Notes under the pieces: generated by a model
The model's database searches: none
The model's input: only the letters and a program-made list of their open reading frames with translations
Told to the model about the DNA's origin: nothing
Translations under genes and position numbers: made by a program
Source of the DNA: Paenibacillus radicis (ex Gao et al. 2016)
Lineage (GTDB): Bacteria; Bacillota; Bacilli; Paenibacillales; Paenibacillaceae
Length of the DNA: 64,000 nt
Direction: 5' to 3'
NCBI RefSeq assembly: GCF_014641555.1
Contig: NZ_BMHY01000017.1
Location: forward strand, 1 to 64,000
Shown here: positions 32,673 through 40,816 of the stretch, piece after piece
Layout of the letters: the number at the start of each line of letters is the position of its first letter
How positions within the stretch are numbered: position 1 is the stretch's first letter

Positions 32673-33226
32673 TCAAAGTCCTCCTTCCGCCAGTTCCGCT
32701 TAATCCAGTTCCTCGCCCGGTAAAGCCTTGACTCTACGCTTTTCCGCTCCAGGCCGGTATCGGTAGCGATTTCCTCGTACGATTTGTTCTCCATATAATA
32801 AGCCGTCACAACCTCGCGGTAGTTGTCCGGTAATTGCTGTACCTGCTCCCGTACCTGCCGCCTTCCTTCACGCGCTATAGCGGCTTCCTCTGCGGCAATT
32901 CCTGTGTTCGAGGCCAGCAAATCCTCCTCTTGCCAGTCCATGTCCTCCATTGGTTGTTCCGGCTTGCGCGCTTTGCTGCGTTTCCAATCGATCGCACGAT
33001 TGACTGCGATACGGGTCATCCATGTTTTGAAGCCATCCATTCGGCATTCCGGGAGGGAGCGATAGATGAGCAGCAGCACTTCCTGCGTCACATCCTCCGC
33101 ATCATGCGGCGAACGAACGACAGCATACACCGTTCGATATAAATATGGACCATACGCATGCACAAAAGATTGAAACGCCGCAGGCCCGCCGTTTTGAACG
33201 GCTTTGATCCATGCCTCGTCCTGAAT
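32669..33226 (-). CDS. ECF-family RNA polymerase sigma factor, probable ATT start
   Basis: 185 residues if read from the ATT at 33226. Region 2 is FVHAYGPYLYRTVYAVVRSP then HDAEDVTQEVLLLIYRSLP, and region 4 is LPDNYREVVTAYYMENKSYE followed by an HTH ending VESRLYRARNWIKRNW. A GTG at 33163 would also give an open frame (164 residues) but has no ribosome site and would cut off the first helix of region 2 (EAWIKAVQNGGPAAFQSF). The ATT start sits 8 nt after GGGAGG and gives the typical ECF length. No other ATG, GTG or TTG lies in this frame before the upstream stop. Heads a sigma/anti-sigma/membrane-protein operon. Confidence 0.85.
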   Translation of the reverse strand: MQDEAWIKAVQNGGPAAFQSFVHAYGPYLYRTVYAVVRSPHDAEDVTQEVLLLIYRSLPECRMDGFKTWMTRIAVNRAIDWKRSKARKPEQPMEDMDWQEEDLLASNTGIAAEEAAIAREGRRQVREQVQQLPDNYREVVTAYYMENKSYEEIATDTGLERKSVESRLYRARNWIKRNWRKEDFE

Positions 33227-33312
33227 CTCGCTCTCCTCCCTTCCCGAATACTATAGACGTTACCAGACGCTCCGAACCCTGCACCTTCTCCAAAACTTTT
33301 TTTCGAATATGC

Positions 33313-33378
33313 AAAAAAAGACCAGATTACGCGATGACTTCAGCATAAACGCTGATAAGTTCGTCCGTAACCCGGTCT
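33313..33378 (-). terminator. Terminator of the ywhD / NAD(P)-binding unit
   Basis: AGACC and GTAA arms pair with GGTCT and TTACG across a long interrupted stem; TTTTTTTGC follows on the minus strand. The stem has internal loops, so it is weaker than others in this window. Confidence 0.6.
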
Positions 33379-33387
33379 CTTATTTCA

Positions 33388-34005
33388 TCAATAGGCAAGA
33401 CCAATCGATTTGCCCGCATTGGCGTCAGACGCTGCCGAAGTCAACAGAAAATGTGCAACATCAGCGCGCGATATCTCTTTGCCGCCTCTGGGCACTCCAC
33501 TGTCCGTCTGACGATAAATCCCCGTCCAACGCTCATCCGTCAACTGCATCGGCCGCGCCACCGTCCACTCCAAGCCGCTTTCAAGCAGCAGCTCGTAAGC
33601 ACGGAGATGATCCGCCAGCACATGCCGAAGCACACGGTTCATTATATAACCGCTCAGGCCTTTCAACTCGCCATGAATGCCAGCCGAAGCGACATAAGCG
33701 ACTTTCGATACGCCATGCTCCTTCATGCCTTCAATAATGTTATACATCACTTCAGACATGAGCGTCGTCTCGCCAAGCCCTTGGCTGCCGACACAGCAGA
33801 TAACGGCGTCCTGGCCGGCTATCTCCCGCTTCACGTAACCAAGATGGAGCGCATCGCCCGTCACGACGGTAAGTCCGGGATGATGACCTAGCAGAAGCCG
33901 CTTCGGTTCACGAACGTAAGCGGTCACTTGATGCCCCGCATCGAGCGCTTGACGAACGACTTTCCGTCCGATTCCGCCGCTGGCTCCGAAGACGACAAGC
34001 TTCAT
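33388..34005 (-). CDS. NAD(P)-binding atypical short-chain dehydrogenase-like protein
   Basis: 205 residues. N-terminal Rossmann motif VVFGASGGIGRKV (about 4-16), an acidic/basic cofactor loop (YVREPKRL), and conserved strands VVTGDALHL, VICCVGSQG and VAYVASAGIHG. The catalytic Tyr-x3-Lys of classical dehydrogenases is not evident, as in NmrA/YtfG-like NAD(P)-binding regulators or reductases. Substrate unknown. The ATG overlaps the TAA stop of ywhD (TAATG), so the two are coupled. Confidence 0.83.
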   Translation of the reverse strand: MKLVVFGASGGIGRKVVRQALDAGHQVTAYVREPKRLLLGHHPGLTVVTGDALHLGYVKREIAGQDAVICCVGSQGLGETTLMSEVMYNIIEGMKEHGVSKVAYVASAGIHGELKGLSGYIMNRVLRHVLADHLRAYELLLESGLEWTVARPMQLTDERWTGIYRQTDSGVPRGGKEISRADVAHFLLTSAASDANAGKSIGLAY

Positions 34006-34541
34006 TATAGGCTCTCGGGAGCGAGTGCTTGCTTCAGCTCATCGGAGGAATGGTTCCACCATTCTTCGTTATGCTGGGTAAGAAGCTTGCGCAGCGCTGC
34101 TTTTTCCTCGGCAGCAAGCTCTTCCAGCTTGATTTTACGCTTCAGCGCAGCATCCAGCTTGTTAACGTGATCAGGGAGGATCTTCCATCCGCGACGCGCT
34201 TCTTTATCAATCAGCATCTCACAAGCTGTAACGCCTGCATATTGCGTACCTGCATCCGTACGCTCCACCGCAACCCACACAATCCAGCATGTTCTGCCGT
34301 TTGGCGTATTGGCTTTGTCCGGGCTGAATTTGATGCCCTTCTCCACCTTGCTCTTGGCATGCATCGCTCCGTCATCGATATAAGCAACGCCCTCATCAAT
34401 AATAACGCAGGATACTTGGCTCAAATCGATTGTGCCCGCGCCAAAGCCTCTATGTGGTTTGTTGCTCACTACGTTGAGCGACAACGATTTCTTTTCCTTC
34501 TTCTCCGGTTGTTGTTCCGGCTGTCCTTGCTGTTCAGTCAT
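34005..34541 (-). CDS. ywhD: YwhD family protein
   Basis: 178 residues, soluble. A charged low-complexity N-terminus (QPEQQPEKKEKK) precedes the conserved core: GFGAGTIDLSQVS, VAYIDDGAMHAKSKVEKGIK, WIVWVAVER, and a C-terminal NEEWWNHSSDELKQAL. This matches Bacillus subtilis YwhD as I remember it, a protein of unknown function near speB-ywhC in that genome. ATG at 34541 chosen for GAAGGTGG upstream; a start 24 nt earlier is possible. Confidence 0.8.
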   Translation of the reverse strand: MTEQQGQPEQQPEKKEKKSLSLNVVSNKPHRGFGAGTIDLSQVSCVIIDEGVAYIDDGAMHAKSKVEKGIKFSPDKANTPNGRTCWIVWVAVERTDAGTQYAGVTACEMLIDKEARRGWKILPDHVNKLDAALKRKIKLEELAAEEKAALRKLLTQHNEEWWNHSSDELKQALAPESL

Positions 34542-34645
34542 GGCTTTTCCACCTTCCCCGTACAATAATTACATTTTAGCTAATAATCCGTGAAAAGCCA
34601 ACATATACATGCTGTAGATGCTTGTCAACGGGAGGGAAACGTTCA

Positions 34646-36661
34646 ATGACTCCACGCCACGTCAAACGTTTATTGCTATTCACGCTCACCGCCGTCCTGC
34701 TCGGCCTGTCGATCCAGCAGGGCTTCGGCCACGCTTGGCAATCCCAATATACATACGCGTTCGCCCCTGCCGCCAAAGCTGTGCCGCAATCTGTTCCGAC
34801 ATCGGCCAAGCCGCCTGCCCCGCCGCCAGCCGCGCCCGATGTTCCCGAAGCCAAGCCGCAAGCGCTTAGCAAGAGGGTCGTCGAATATCACATCAACGTC
34901 GCGCTGCAGAACGACGCTCGCTCCTTGTACGGAGAGCAGACGGTGACTTGGACCAATCCGGGCAAAAAAACGGTGTCCGAGCTCTATTTTCACCTGTACC
35001 CGAACGCCTTCCTTAACGACAAGTCTACGTTTATGAAGGAATCCAAGGGCAAGCTTCGGGAGGACAAGGCAACCTCAGCAAGCCAAGGCTATATGAAGCT
35101 GAGCGCTTTGGATACGATGGAAGGCGAAAGCCTGCTGCCGCGTCTTCATTATGTCCAGCCTGACGACGGCAACACCGACGATTTTACGCTGGCCAAGCTT
35201 AAGCTGCCTGCCCCGGTAGCGCCAGGCAAGTCGGTATCGCTTTCCATGAGTTTTGAAGTCAAGCTGCCCGAAGTGTTTGCGCGGATGGGCTATTCCGGTT
35301 CCTTCGTCATGGTCGGGCAATGGTTTCCGAAGCTGGCTGTCTATGAGACCGCGGGCATGCGCGGCAGAACCTCTGAGGGATGGAACATTCATCAATACCA
35401 CGGCAACTCAGAATTTTACAGTGATTTCGGCATCTATTCGGTCAACATTCAAGTACCGGAGTCTTATACGGTAGCCGGAACCGGATTCCAGACCAAAGCG
35501 CCGGTCAGTACCGGCAAAGGCGACCATGTGTACCAATTTTACGCCGATGATGTCCATGACTTCGCATGGGCTGCCTCTCCTGACTTCGTCTATGTAGAGG
35601 ACACGCTCTCCGGCACCGGTATTCCCGGCGTACGCATCAAGCTGTATCTGGATCCGGCGCATGAAGCGCTCAAAGACCGGTACATGCACGCGGCCAAATC
35701 AGCGCTGACCAAGTATGCGCAATGGTACGGCGATTATCCGTACTCGACGCTATCGGTGATCGTGCCTCCAAAAGGCGCTAACGGAGCTGGCGGCATGGAG
35801 TATCCGACCCTCGTAACCGCGTTCGCTGCGGAGAACGACAACCCCGGCTACAGCCTGGAGAGGACCGTCGTTCACGAAATTGGTCATCAGTATTGGTACG
35901 GCATGGCCGCTTCCAACGAATTCGAGGAAGCCTGGCTCGACGAAGGCTTCACCTCCTACGCCGAAGACAAGGTCATGGAAAGCGAGTATGGCGTCATACC
36001 GAATTTGGCGCTCGAAGCCAGCTATATGACGGATCCTGCACCGCTTAAGCAGCCGTCATGGGCTTACAACAGCCATAATCACTACGCCGAAAACGTATAT
36101 ATGCGGGCCAAGCTGGTGCTGGTCGGCATCGAGAACCAGATTGGCACCCGTATGATGCAAAAAGTGATGCGGACTTACTTCCAGAAATATAAGTTCAAGC
36201 ATCCTTCCAGCGGCGACTTCCAGCGGGTAGTGGAGCAAGTGACGAAGCAGAAATGGCATGACTACTTCAATCAATTTGTGTACCACGATCAAATGGCCGA
36301 CTTTTCCATCGAAACCGTGCAGGTTCGTCCGATTGAGCAGGACGGGAAGCCGATGTACGAATCCTCGGTACTGGTGAAGAAAAACGGCGGCAATATCGGC
36401 CCTGTCCCCCTTGTTATGCAGTTTAAGGACGGTACGAGCATAACAAAAGAATGGGATGCGCAGGATTCGCATATCCAGTACAAAGTCGTCCATGACTCTC
36501 CGCTCGCATGGGCAGCCGTCGATTCCGAGTACCGCAACGTGCTCGACAACAAGCATATTAACAACTTTATGCTTGCCGAGCTGCCGGAGACGAAGCAAAC
36601 GCGCTGGAATCTCAGCATTGCCAAATTAATCGAAGGGCTGCTCGGAACGTTGAGCTGGTAG
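34646..36661 (+). CDS. Membrane-anchored M1-family zinc metallopeptidase
   Basis: 671 residues. N-terminal signal/anchor (LLLFTLTAVLLGLSIQ, about 9-24) and a Pro/Ala-rich linker, then a beta-rich N-domain (VEYHINVAL, EQTVTWTNPG) and the gluzincin core HEIGHQYWYG (near 410) with the third zinc ligand in EEAWLDEGF. GAGGMEYP serves as the GAMEN exopeptidase loop, with a variant sequence. Likely an aminopeptidase-like enzyme outside the membrane; substrate unknown. ATG at 34646 follows GGGAGGG. Twelve nucleotides upstream of the next gene, probably co-transcribed. Confidence 0.88.
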   Translation: MTPRHVKRLLLFTLTAVLLGLSIQQGFGHAWQSQYTYAFAPAAKAVPQSVPTSAKPPAPPPAAPDVPEAKPQALSKRVVEYHINVALQNDARSLYGEQTVTWTNPGKKTVSELYFHLYPNAFLNDKSTFMKESKGKLREDKATSASQGYMKLSALDTMEGESLLPRLHYVQPDDGNTDDFTLAKLKLPAPVAPGKSVSLSMSFEVKLPEVFARMGYSGSFVMVGQWFPKLAVYETAGMRGRTSEGWNIHQYHGNSEFYSDFGIYSVNIQVPESYTVAGTGFQTKAPVSTGKGDHVYQFYADDVHDFAWAASPDFVYVEDTLSGTGIPGVRIKLYLDPAHEALKDRYMHAAKSALTKYAQWYGDYPYSTLSVIVPPKGANGAGGMEYPTLVTAFAAENDNPGYSLERTVVHEIGHQYWYGMAASNEFEEAWLDEGFTSYAEDKVMESEYGVIPNLALEASYMTDPAPLKQPSWAYNSHNHYAENVYMRAKLVLVGIENQIGTRMMQKVMRTYFQKYKFKHPSSGDFQRVVEQVTKQKWHDYFNQFVYHDQMADFSIETVQVRPIEQDGKPMYESSVLVKKNGGNIGPVPLVMQFKDGTSITKEWDAQDSHIQYKVVHDSPLAWAAVDSEYRNVLDNKHINNFMLAELPETKQTRWNLSIAKLIEGLLGTLSW

Positions 36662-36673
36662 GAGGGATATTCC

Positions 36674-37492
36674 TTGAAAATGCATATGATGCAAGGCTGG
36701 CGGCTGGCGGTCAAACATATGAACATCATCATTCTTTTGTTTCTGTACCAGCTGTTATGGGGCTTCTTCCTTTACCGATTCGTCGATTCGGTCGTCACGC
36801 CGCTTCTGCGGCGTTTCCCGGGCGATGCGCTGCCCCCTTCGGCAGTCCGGCTCTTCTTTAGCGAAGCGCAGTTCCAATTAATGAAGACCGACCTCATTCA
36901 TCCCTACTTATGGCTGCTTGGCGGATTATTCCTAACCCGCATGCTGCTCACACCGCTATTCAATGCCGGATTGTTCTATTCCTTGCACCATGCAACCGAT
37001 GAGAGCGGGACGAAATTTATACACGGTATTCGCAGCACCTGGAAGCCAGTTATGCTGCTTTATTGGATCAAGACGCTTCTCGCTTTGGCGCCGGCATGGT
37101 GGCTTCTCCCTACCGGGTTCCAAGCACTGCTGAAAAGCGGCTCAACGGGCGACTTGCTGCAGACCGTATTGCCTGGGGCTGCCATATGGCTGCTGTGGAG
37201 CGCCCTGCTCCATCTGCTGTTCCTCTCTATGCAATTTGGGGTTGCTTCCAGCAACGGGGCTTTCAATTCCCTCTGGCATGCGGTGCGCCATATCGCCCCC
37301 TTCACCGGGGTATCGCTGCTCATGTGGGCAATCGGAATCGGAATCGCTCTCTTCGTCACTAGTATTTCCTTAATCTGGGCCGGACTATTTGCCTTAATTC
37401 TTCACCAAGGCTATCATCTCATTCGGACGATGATGAAAGTATGGACCATTTGCGCACAATACGATTGTTTACAGTCGAGGACGCAAGGATAA
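36674..37492 (+). CDS. Multi-TM membrane protein, function unknown
   Basis: 272 residues, about six TM segments (IIILLFLYQLLWGFFLYRF; PYLWLLGGLFLTRMLL; LLYWIKTLLALAPAWWLL; GAAIWLLWSALLHLLFL; LLMWAIGIGIALFVTSI). No family recognised. Start is TTG at 36674 with GGAGGG 7 nt upstream. It follows the M1 peptidase by 12 nt, and its terminator closes the two-gene unit, so a joint role at the membrane is plausible but not shown. Confidence 0.72.
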   Translation: MKMHMMQGWRLAVKHMNIIILLFLYQLLWGFFLYRFVDSVVTPLLRRFPGDALPPSAVRLFFSEAQFQLMKTDLIHPYLWLLGGLFLTRMLLTPLFNAGLFYSLHHATDESGTKFIHGIRSTWKPVMLLYWIKTLLALAPAWWLLPTGFQALLKSGSTGDLLQTVLPGAAIWLLWSALLHLLFLSMQFGVASSNGAFNSLWHAVRHIAPFTGVSLLMWAIGIGIALFVTSISLIWAGLFALILHQGYHLIRTMMKVWTICAQYDCLQSRTQG

Positions 37493-37515
37493 CATCGAAT
37501 AGACAGCAAATATGC

Positions 37516-37546
37516 GAGCGCCGGGGTAGTCCCTGGCGTTCTTTTT
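37516..37546 (+). terminator. Terminator of the M1 peptidase unit
   Basis: GCGCC-GGGG, TAGT loop, CCC-TGGCGT, then TCTTTTT. Confidence 0.8.
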
Positions 37547-37944
37547 GGCTTTTGGCAGCCTGTCTGCGCCTGTCCGGCCGCTCTATTACAAAAATTAGAA
37601 GTATTAGAATTGAAGTTGCGCTTTTCCCGGTGTCGAATACCGTCTACGCTTGTCCTTCCCTTGCCAGTGCTGGCTTTTGTACCTCGATCTTATCGCCGCC
37701 CACTATGCTTGTACCCGCTTACATGAGGGCACTCTCTTCGATTGCTCTACATATTCTCTCTTCTTCACACATAGTAAATGTAAATAGTTATTAATTTTAA
37801 TCCCCTTGCCCCATAAAAGCACATAATCAGTCAATGAAATCATGTTAAACGCGTGTTTTTGGCAAAAGGTTACATGAGAATTATTAGAATTTGCCAGTTG
37901 GAGAAGGAGATTTGCGAAAAAAAACGAATATTTCCCAAGTACAT

Positions 37945-38100
37945 AAAAAGCTTGCCTAATTCCTTGTACTGGAAACGGGGGAACCACTCTGGGTGAATTG
38001 ATTTCGACGTCTGCACCGGCATCGCCGGGTAAGAACGGACGCCTGAGAAATCATAGGGATCCTTCAACCGAACCCCACAGCTAACCTCGTCGGCATCGGA
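37945..38100 (+). ncRNA. c-di-AMP riboswitch (ydaO/yuaA class)
   Basis: The conserved core elements of this class appear in order: GCCTAATTCC, GGAAACGGGGGAACC, GGGTGAATTG, then GGATCCTTCAACCGAACC and CAGCTAACCTCGTCGGC. In Bacilli this riboswitch senses c-di-AMP and turns off cell-wall hydrolase and potassium-uptake genes. Its 3' end (GGCA at 38092-38095, pairing with TGCC at 37953-37956) lies directly before the ribosome site GGAAGGGG (38098-38105) of the NlpC/P60 gene, and no intrinsic terminator is seen between. About 400 nt upstream (37547-37944) show no gene. Confidence 0.9.
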
Positions 38101-38115
38101 AGGGGCTTTACCGCT

Positions 38116-38583
38116 TTGAAAAAGGTTACTGCAATGCTAGCTGGACTCCTGTTGCTGCTCGCTTTTCAAGCAGGCAGCGTATTCGCGGACTCCAAAATGG
38201 ACGGCATTATCGATGATGTCATCGGCACTCCTTATTTAATGGGTGGCACGTCCACGAAAGGCTTTGATTGCTCGGGATTCACATCCTATGTATTTGAGAA
38301 AATGGGAATCGAGCTCTCTCGCACTTCCGGCTCTCAAGCACAAATGGGTAAAAAGGTTGCAAAAAGCGACCTGAATGCTGGCGATCTCGTATTCTTCAAT
38401 ACGAACGGCAAAAGCATTTCTCATGTCGGCATCTATGTCGGCGATGGAAAATTTGCCCACTCTTCGTCCAGCAAGGGCGTTACAATCAGCAAACTTAGCG
38501 ACTCCTATTATGAGTCTCGTTATGTAACCGCTCGTCGTGTTATGAATGCGGCTACTTCTGAGAAGTACGCTGACGAAGCATAG
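38116..38583 (+). CDS. Secreted NlpC/P60 peptidoglycan hydrolase
   Basis: 155 residues. Signal peptide (VTAMLAGLLLLLAFQAGSVFA) then a single NlpC/P60 domain: the catalytic Cys in GFDCSGFTSYVF (near 54), His in SHVGIYVGDG (near 106) and the third residue in KFAHSSSSKG. It cleaves stem peptides of peptidoglycan. Start is TTG at 38116. No cell-wall binding domain is present. Controlled by the c-di-AMP riboswitch immediately upstream, consistent with wall hydrolases in related bacteria. Confidence 0.94.
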   Translation: MKKVTAMLAGLLLLLAFQAGSVFADSKMDGIIDDVIGTPYLMGGTSTKGFDCSGFTSYVFEKMGIELSRTSGSQAQMGKKVAKSDLNAGDLVFFNTNGKSISHVGIYVGDGKFAHSSSSKGVTISKLSDSYYESRYVTARRVMNAATSEKYADEA

Positions 38584-38633
38584 AGCCCGCTTCCGCAGCT
38601 TCATCCTTTGAAGCGCGTTTGAAGGTCTCCATA

Positions 38634-38690
38634 ACAAAGCCGCAAGTCGTGTGTCCCCTAGGACAGTACGACTTGCGGCTTTGTTGTTTT
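38634..38690. terminator. Bidirectional terminator after the NlpC/P60 gene
   Basis: A 17-bp perfect stem (ACAAAGCCGCAAGTCGT with its complement) with an inner GTCC/GGAC pair; TTGTTTTT follows on the plus strand. Serves the converging methyltransferase gene as well. Confidence 0.9.
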
Positions 38691-38706
38691 TATTGAAGGC
38701 GAAGTG

Positions 38707-39471
38707 CTAGACCTCTCCCCAGAAAATCTCGGTTTGATAGTCGAAACTCACCTGACCGTTCACATTCGTACGTTCGAAGAGCTGACCCAGCTCTTCCTTC
38801 AGCCGCTCATGGTTCGGTTCTCCCTCTGCCGGGACGTAGGAGGAAGAAAGTGCTCTGCCGAGCAATTCTTCGTGATCAAACAATTGGCCATTCGTAAATG
38901 CCGCTTCCCGCATTCCGTTCTCACGGAAGAACACCCGCAGCTGATCAGCCGAAATGTTCTTATGGGTCATTTGCTTATAATCCGTGCTGTAGAGACGCAA
39001 CAGCTCCTCATAGCCTTCCAGGAATGGCGTGCCGCTCGTAAGCCGGGAATTCCAGATCAGAACGCCTTTGCCGCCAGGCTTCAATATACGGCGGAATTCA
39101 GCTTGGGCAGCAGGCCGGTCAAACCAATGGAAGGATTGCGCGCATACGATAAAATCAACGGAATGCTCCGGCAAACCGGTCGTCTCCGCAGCAGCAGCAA
39201 CAGAGCGGTAATTCGGCAAGCTGCCGAGTTCCTTGTCCGCCGCTTCCCGCATCGCCTGATTCGGCTCCACGGCAATAACCTCACTGCCGCGCTCCAGCAG
39301 CAGCTTGGAGAAAATGCCCGTGCCCGCTCCAAGATCGGCGATCCGCGAGCTGGCCTTCATGCCAACATCAGAGTAAAGATAATCAAGCGCTTCGGCCGGA
39401 TATCCCGGACGATACTTCACGTAATTTTCTACCCGGTTCGAAAATCTCTCTTTACTATTGCTGCTTCCCAT
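38707..39471 (-). CDS. Class I SAM-dependent methyltransferase
   Basis: 254 residues. SAM-binding motif I RIADLGAGTGIFSKLLLERG (about 41-60), acidic loop IAVEPN, motif II CAQSFHWFDRP and post-II RILKPGGKGVLIWNS. Belongs to the small-molecule methyltransferase group (ubiE/Coq5-like core); the acceptor is unknown. ATG at 39471 with GGGAGCGTGA upstream is favoured; it overlaps the 3' end of the upstream glyoxalase-like gene by 17 nt, so the two are co-transcribed. Confidence 0.88.
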   Translation of the reverse strand: MGSSNSKERFSNRVENYVKYRPGYPAEALDYLYSDVGMKASSRIADLGAGTGIFSKLLLERGSEVIAVEPNQAMREAADKELGSLPNYRSVAAAAETTGLPEHSVDFIVCAQSFHWFDRPAAQAEFRRILKPGGKGVLIWNSRLTSGTPFLEGYEELLRLYSTDYKQMTHKNISADQLRVFFRENGMREAAFTNGQLFDHEELLGRALSSSYVPAEGEPNHERLKEELGQLFERTNVNGQVSFDYQTEIFWGEV

Positions 39472-39859
39472 TGACTTCACGCTCCCATTCCATAAATTCC
39501 AATCGATTGCCGAAAGGATCGTTGACGTAAAAACGTTCCGCTCCTTCTTCCTGCCTGCTGTCATCCGCAATGGTCTCAACGCCGTGTGCCTGCAGCCAAC
39601 TCTGCAATTCCGTAATACCGCATACCCCGAATGCCGGATGCGCCTTCCGCGCAGGGGTGAACCCCGTCTGCACGCCGATATGCACCTGCTGCGGGCCGCA
39701 TTGAAACCACACTCCGCCGCGCTTCTTCAACGAATCCGGCTTTTCAAGCTCACGCCAGCCCAACAGCCTGGCATAAAACGCCCGTGCCTCCTGCTCACAC
39801 CCCTCAGGGGCTGCGAGTTGCACATGATCAATTCCCTTAAATGCGAAAGCCACGATCAT
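39455..39859 (-). CDS. VOC (glyoxalase/bleomycin-resistance fold) protein
   Basis: 134 residues. A paired beta-alpha-beta-beta-beta fold is suggested by GIDHVQLAAP at the start and FYVNDPFGNRLEFMEW near the end, the usual metal-site segments of the vicinal-oxygen-chelate superfamily. The metal ligands look to be His (IDHVQ), His (QVHIG) and Glu (LEFME). Substrate unknown. Overlaps the methyltransferase gene by 17 nt. A 12-bp tandem repeat lies 36-102 nt upstream of its start. Confidence 0.82.
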   Translation of the reverse strand: MIVAFAFKGIDHVQLAAPEGCEQEARAFYARLLGWRELEKPDSLKKRGGVWFQCGPQQVHIGVQTGFTPARKAHPAFGVCGITELQSWLQAHGVETIADDSRQEEGAERFYVNDPFGNRLEFMEWEREVNGKQQ

Positions 39860-39895
39860 CGCCGCCTTTTCGATTAGTCATCGCAGCGGGGCAAC

Positions 39896-39961
39896 TTGTT
39901 GTTGGTCTTGTTGTTGGTCTTGTTGTTGGTCTTGTTGTTGGTCTTGTTGTTGGTCTTGTTG
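39896..39961. repeat. 12-bp tandem repeat, 5.5 copies
   Basis: The unit TTGTTGTTGGTC is repeated perfectly five times from 39896 and then half a unit. It lies upstream of the glyoxalase-like gene (transcribed leftward) and is not in any frame that reaches it without stops. Confidence 0.95.
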
Positions 39962-40109
39962 CCCGAACCCGTTTTTTGTTTCATTAAGTGAAACCATGTT
40001 TCATTTTATATCTCTAATTTCTATTATAAAGAAATTCTCGCAGGTTTTCAACCCGACATCTGCGCAATATAGCCACATTTATCACAGCTCCTCCTCTCAC
40101 GCCCACCCA

Positions 40110-40321
40110 TAACGAACCTCCTTCGCTCTCTAATGCACCAATTTTCTCTAACTCCCTCTGCACCACGTCTAAACCTCCGCAATTCCGCCAATAAGGAAAA
40201 AAACGCTATTCAGAATTTAGATGCCGAGTGGATGTGCTTTTCTTCACTATAGAGCTTTCAGGCGCTCATTCTTGCCCGATTAGCGCATTTTGTTCCGTTA
40301 ATCAGCGAAGCTGGTTCGTTA
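40110..40321. repeat. Terminal-inverted-repeat element, copy A
   Basis: Left end TAACGAACC-T-CCTTCGCT and right end AGCGAAGC-T-GGTTCGTTA are inverted copies of each other, about 212 bp apart. The interior is AT-rich with remnants of an inner AACGCTATTC / GATTAGCGCATT inverted repeat. The similarity to copy B continues ~45 bp past the right end (TACTTGTCACCCGTTCCAG, CATCCGCC). No open frame of note. The surrounding gap 39962-40816 holds nothing else recognisable. Confidence 0.7.
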
Positions 40322-40526
40322 TCTACTTGTCACCCGTTCCAGTAATCCCATCATCCGCCAAGATCACAAACGTAATTCGTACCCATCCTGTTCCGTAGTC
40401 ACCGACCCGCTTCACACAGCGCCGCGCCCCATCCACCTCAATCATACCGCTGCAAGAGATTTGAGCACGGACGTGTGATTGAGCACCGTGTACCGCGATG
40501 GCGCCAGGAGTCCCGCGCGGTGCCAG

Positions 40527-40731
40527 TAACGAACCACCTTCGCTCTCTAGTGAACTAACTTTCGCTACAGCGGCAACTCTACAGCCTCTGCCCTGCTGCA
40601 ACGAACAAAAATGCGCTATTCAAGAACTCAGGTTCTCGAATAGCGCATTTTGCTTCGCTGCAATCCTATATGGCGATCTTCAGCGCCCTCGAACAAACCT
40701 TGCTTCGTTAACTAGCGAAGCAGGTTCGTTA
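40527..40731. repeat. Terminal-inverted-repeat element, copy B
   Basis: Left end TAACGAACC-A-CCTTCGCT, right end AGCGAAGC-A-GGTTCGTTA, 205 bp. It contains an inner hairpin with a 12-bp perfect stem, AATGCGCTATTC with GAATAGCGCATT (about 40610-40651), closed by a second AGAAC/GTTCT stem. Same orientation as copy A, about 417 bp apart. Confidence 0.72.
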
Positions 40732-40816
40732 TTTACTGTTCACCTGTCCCAGCCACTCGCAACATCCGCAGAGATCGCACATTTTCCCGGCCTCAAGCAT
40801 TAGAGTGTGCACAGAC

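Noticed and set aside
39896..39961. Considered as a CRISPR array
   Set aside because: The units are contiguous 12-mers with no spacers and no cas genes nearby.
40323..40601. 92-residue open frame in the repeat region
   Set aside because: It runs through the repeat copies, has no ribosome site or recognisable motif, and is better explained as chance.
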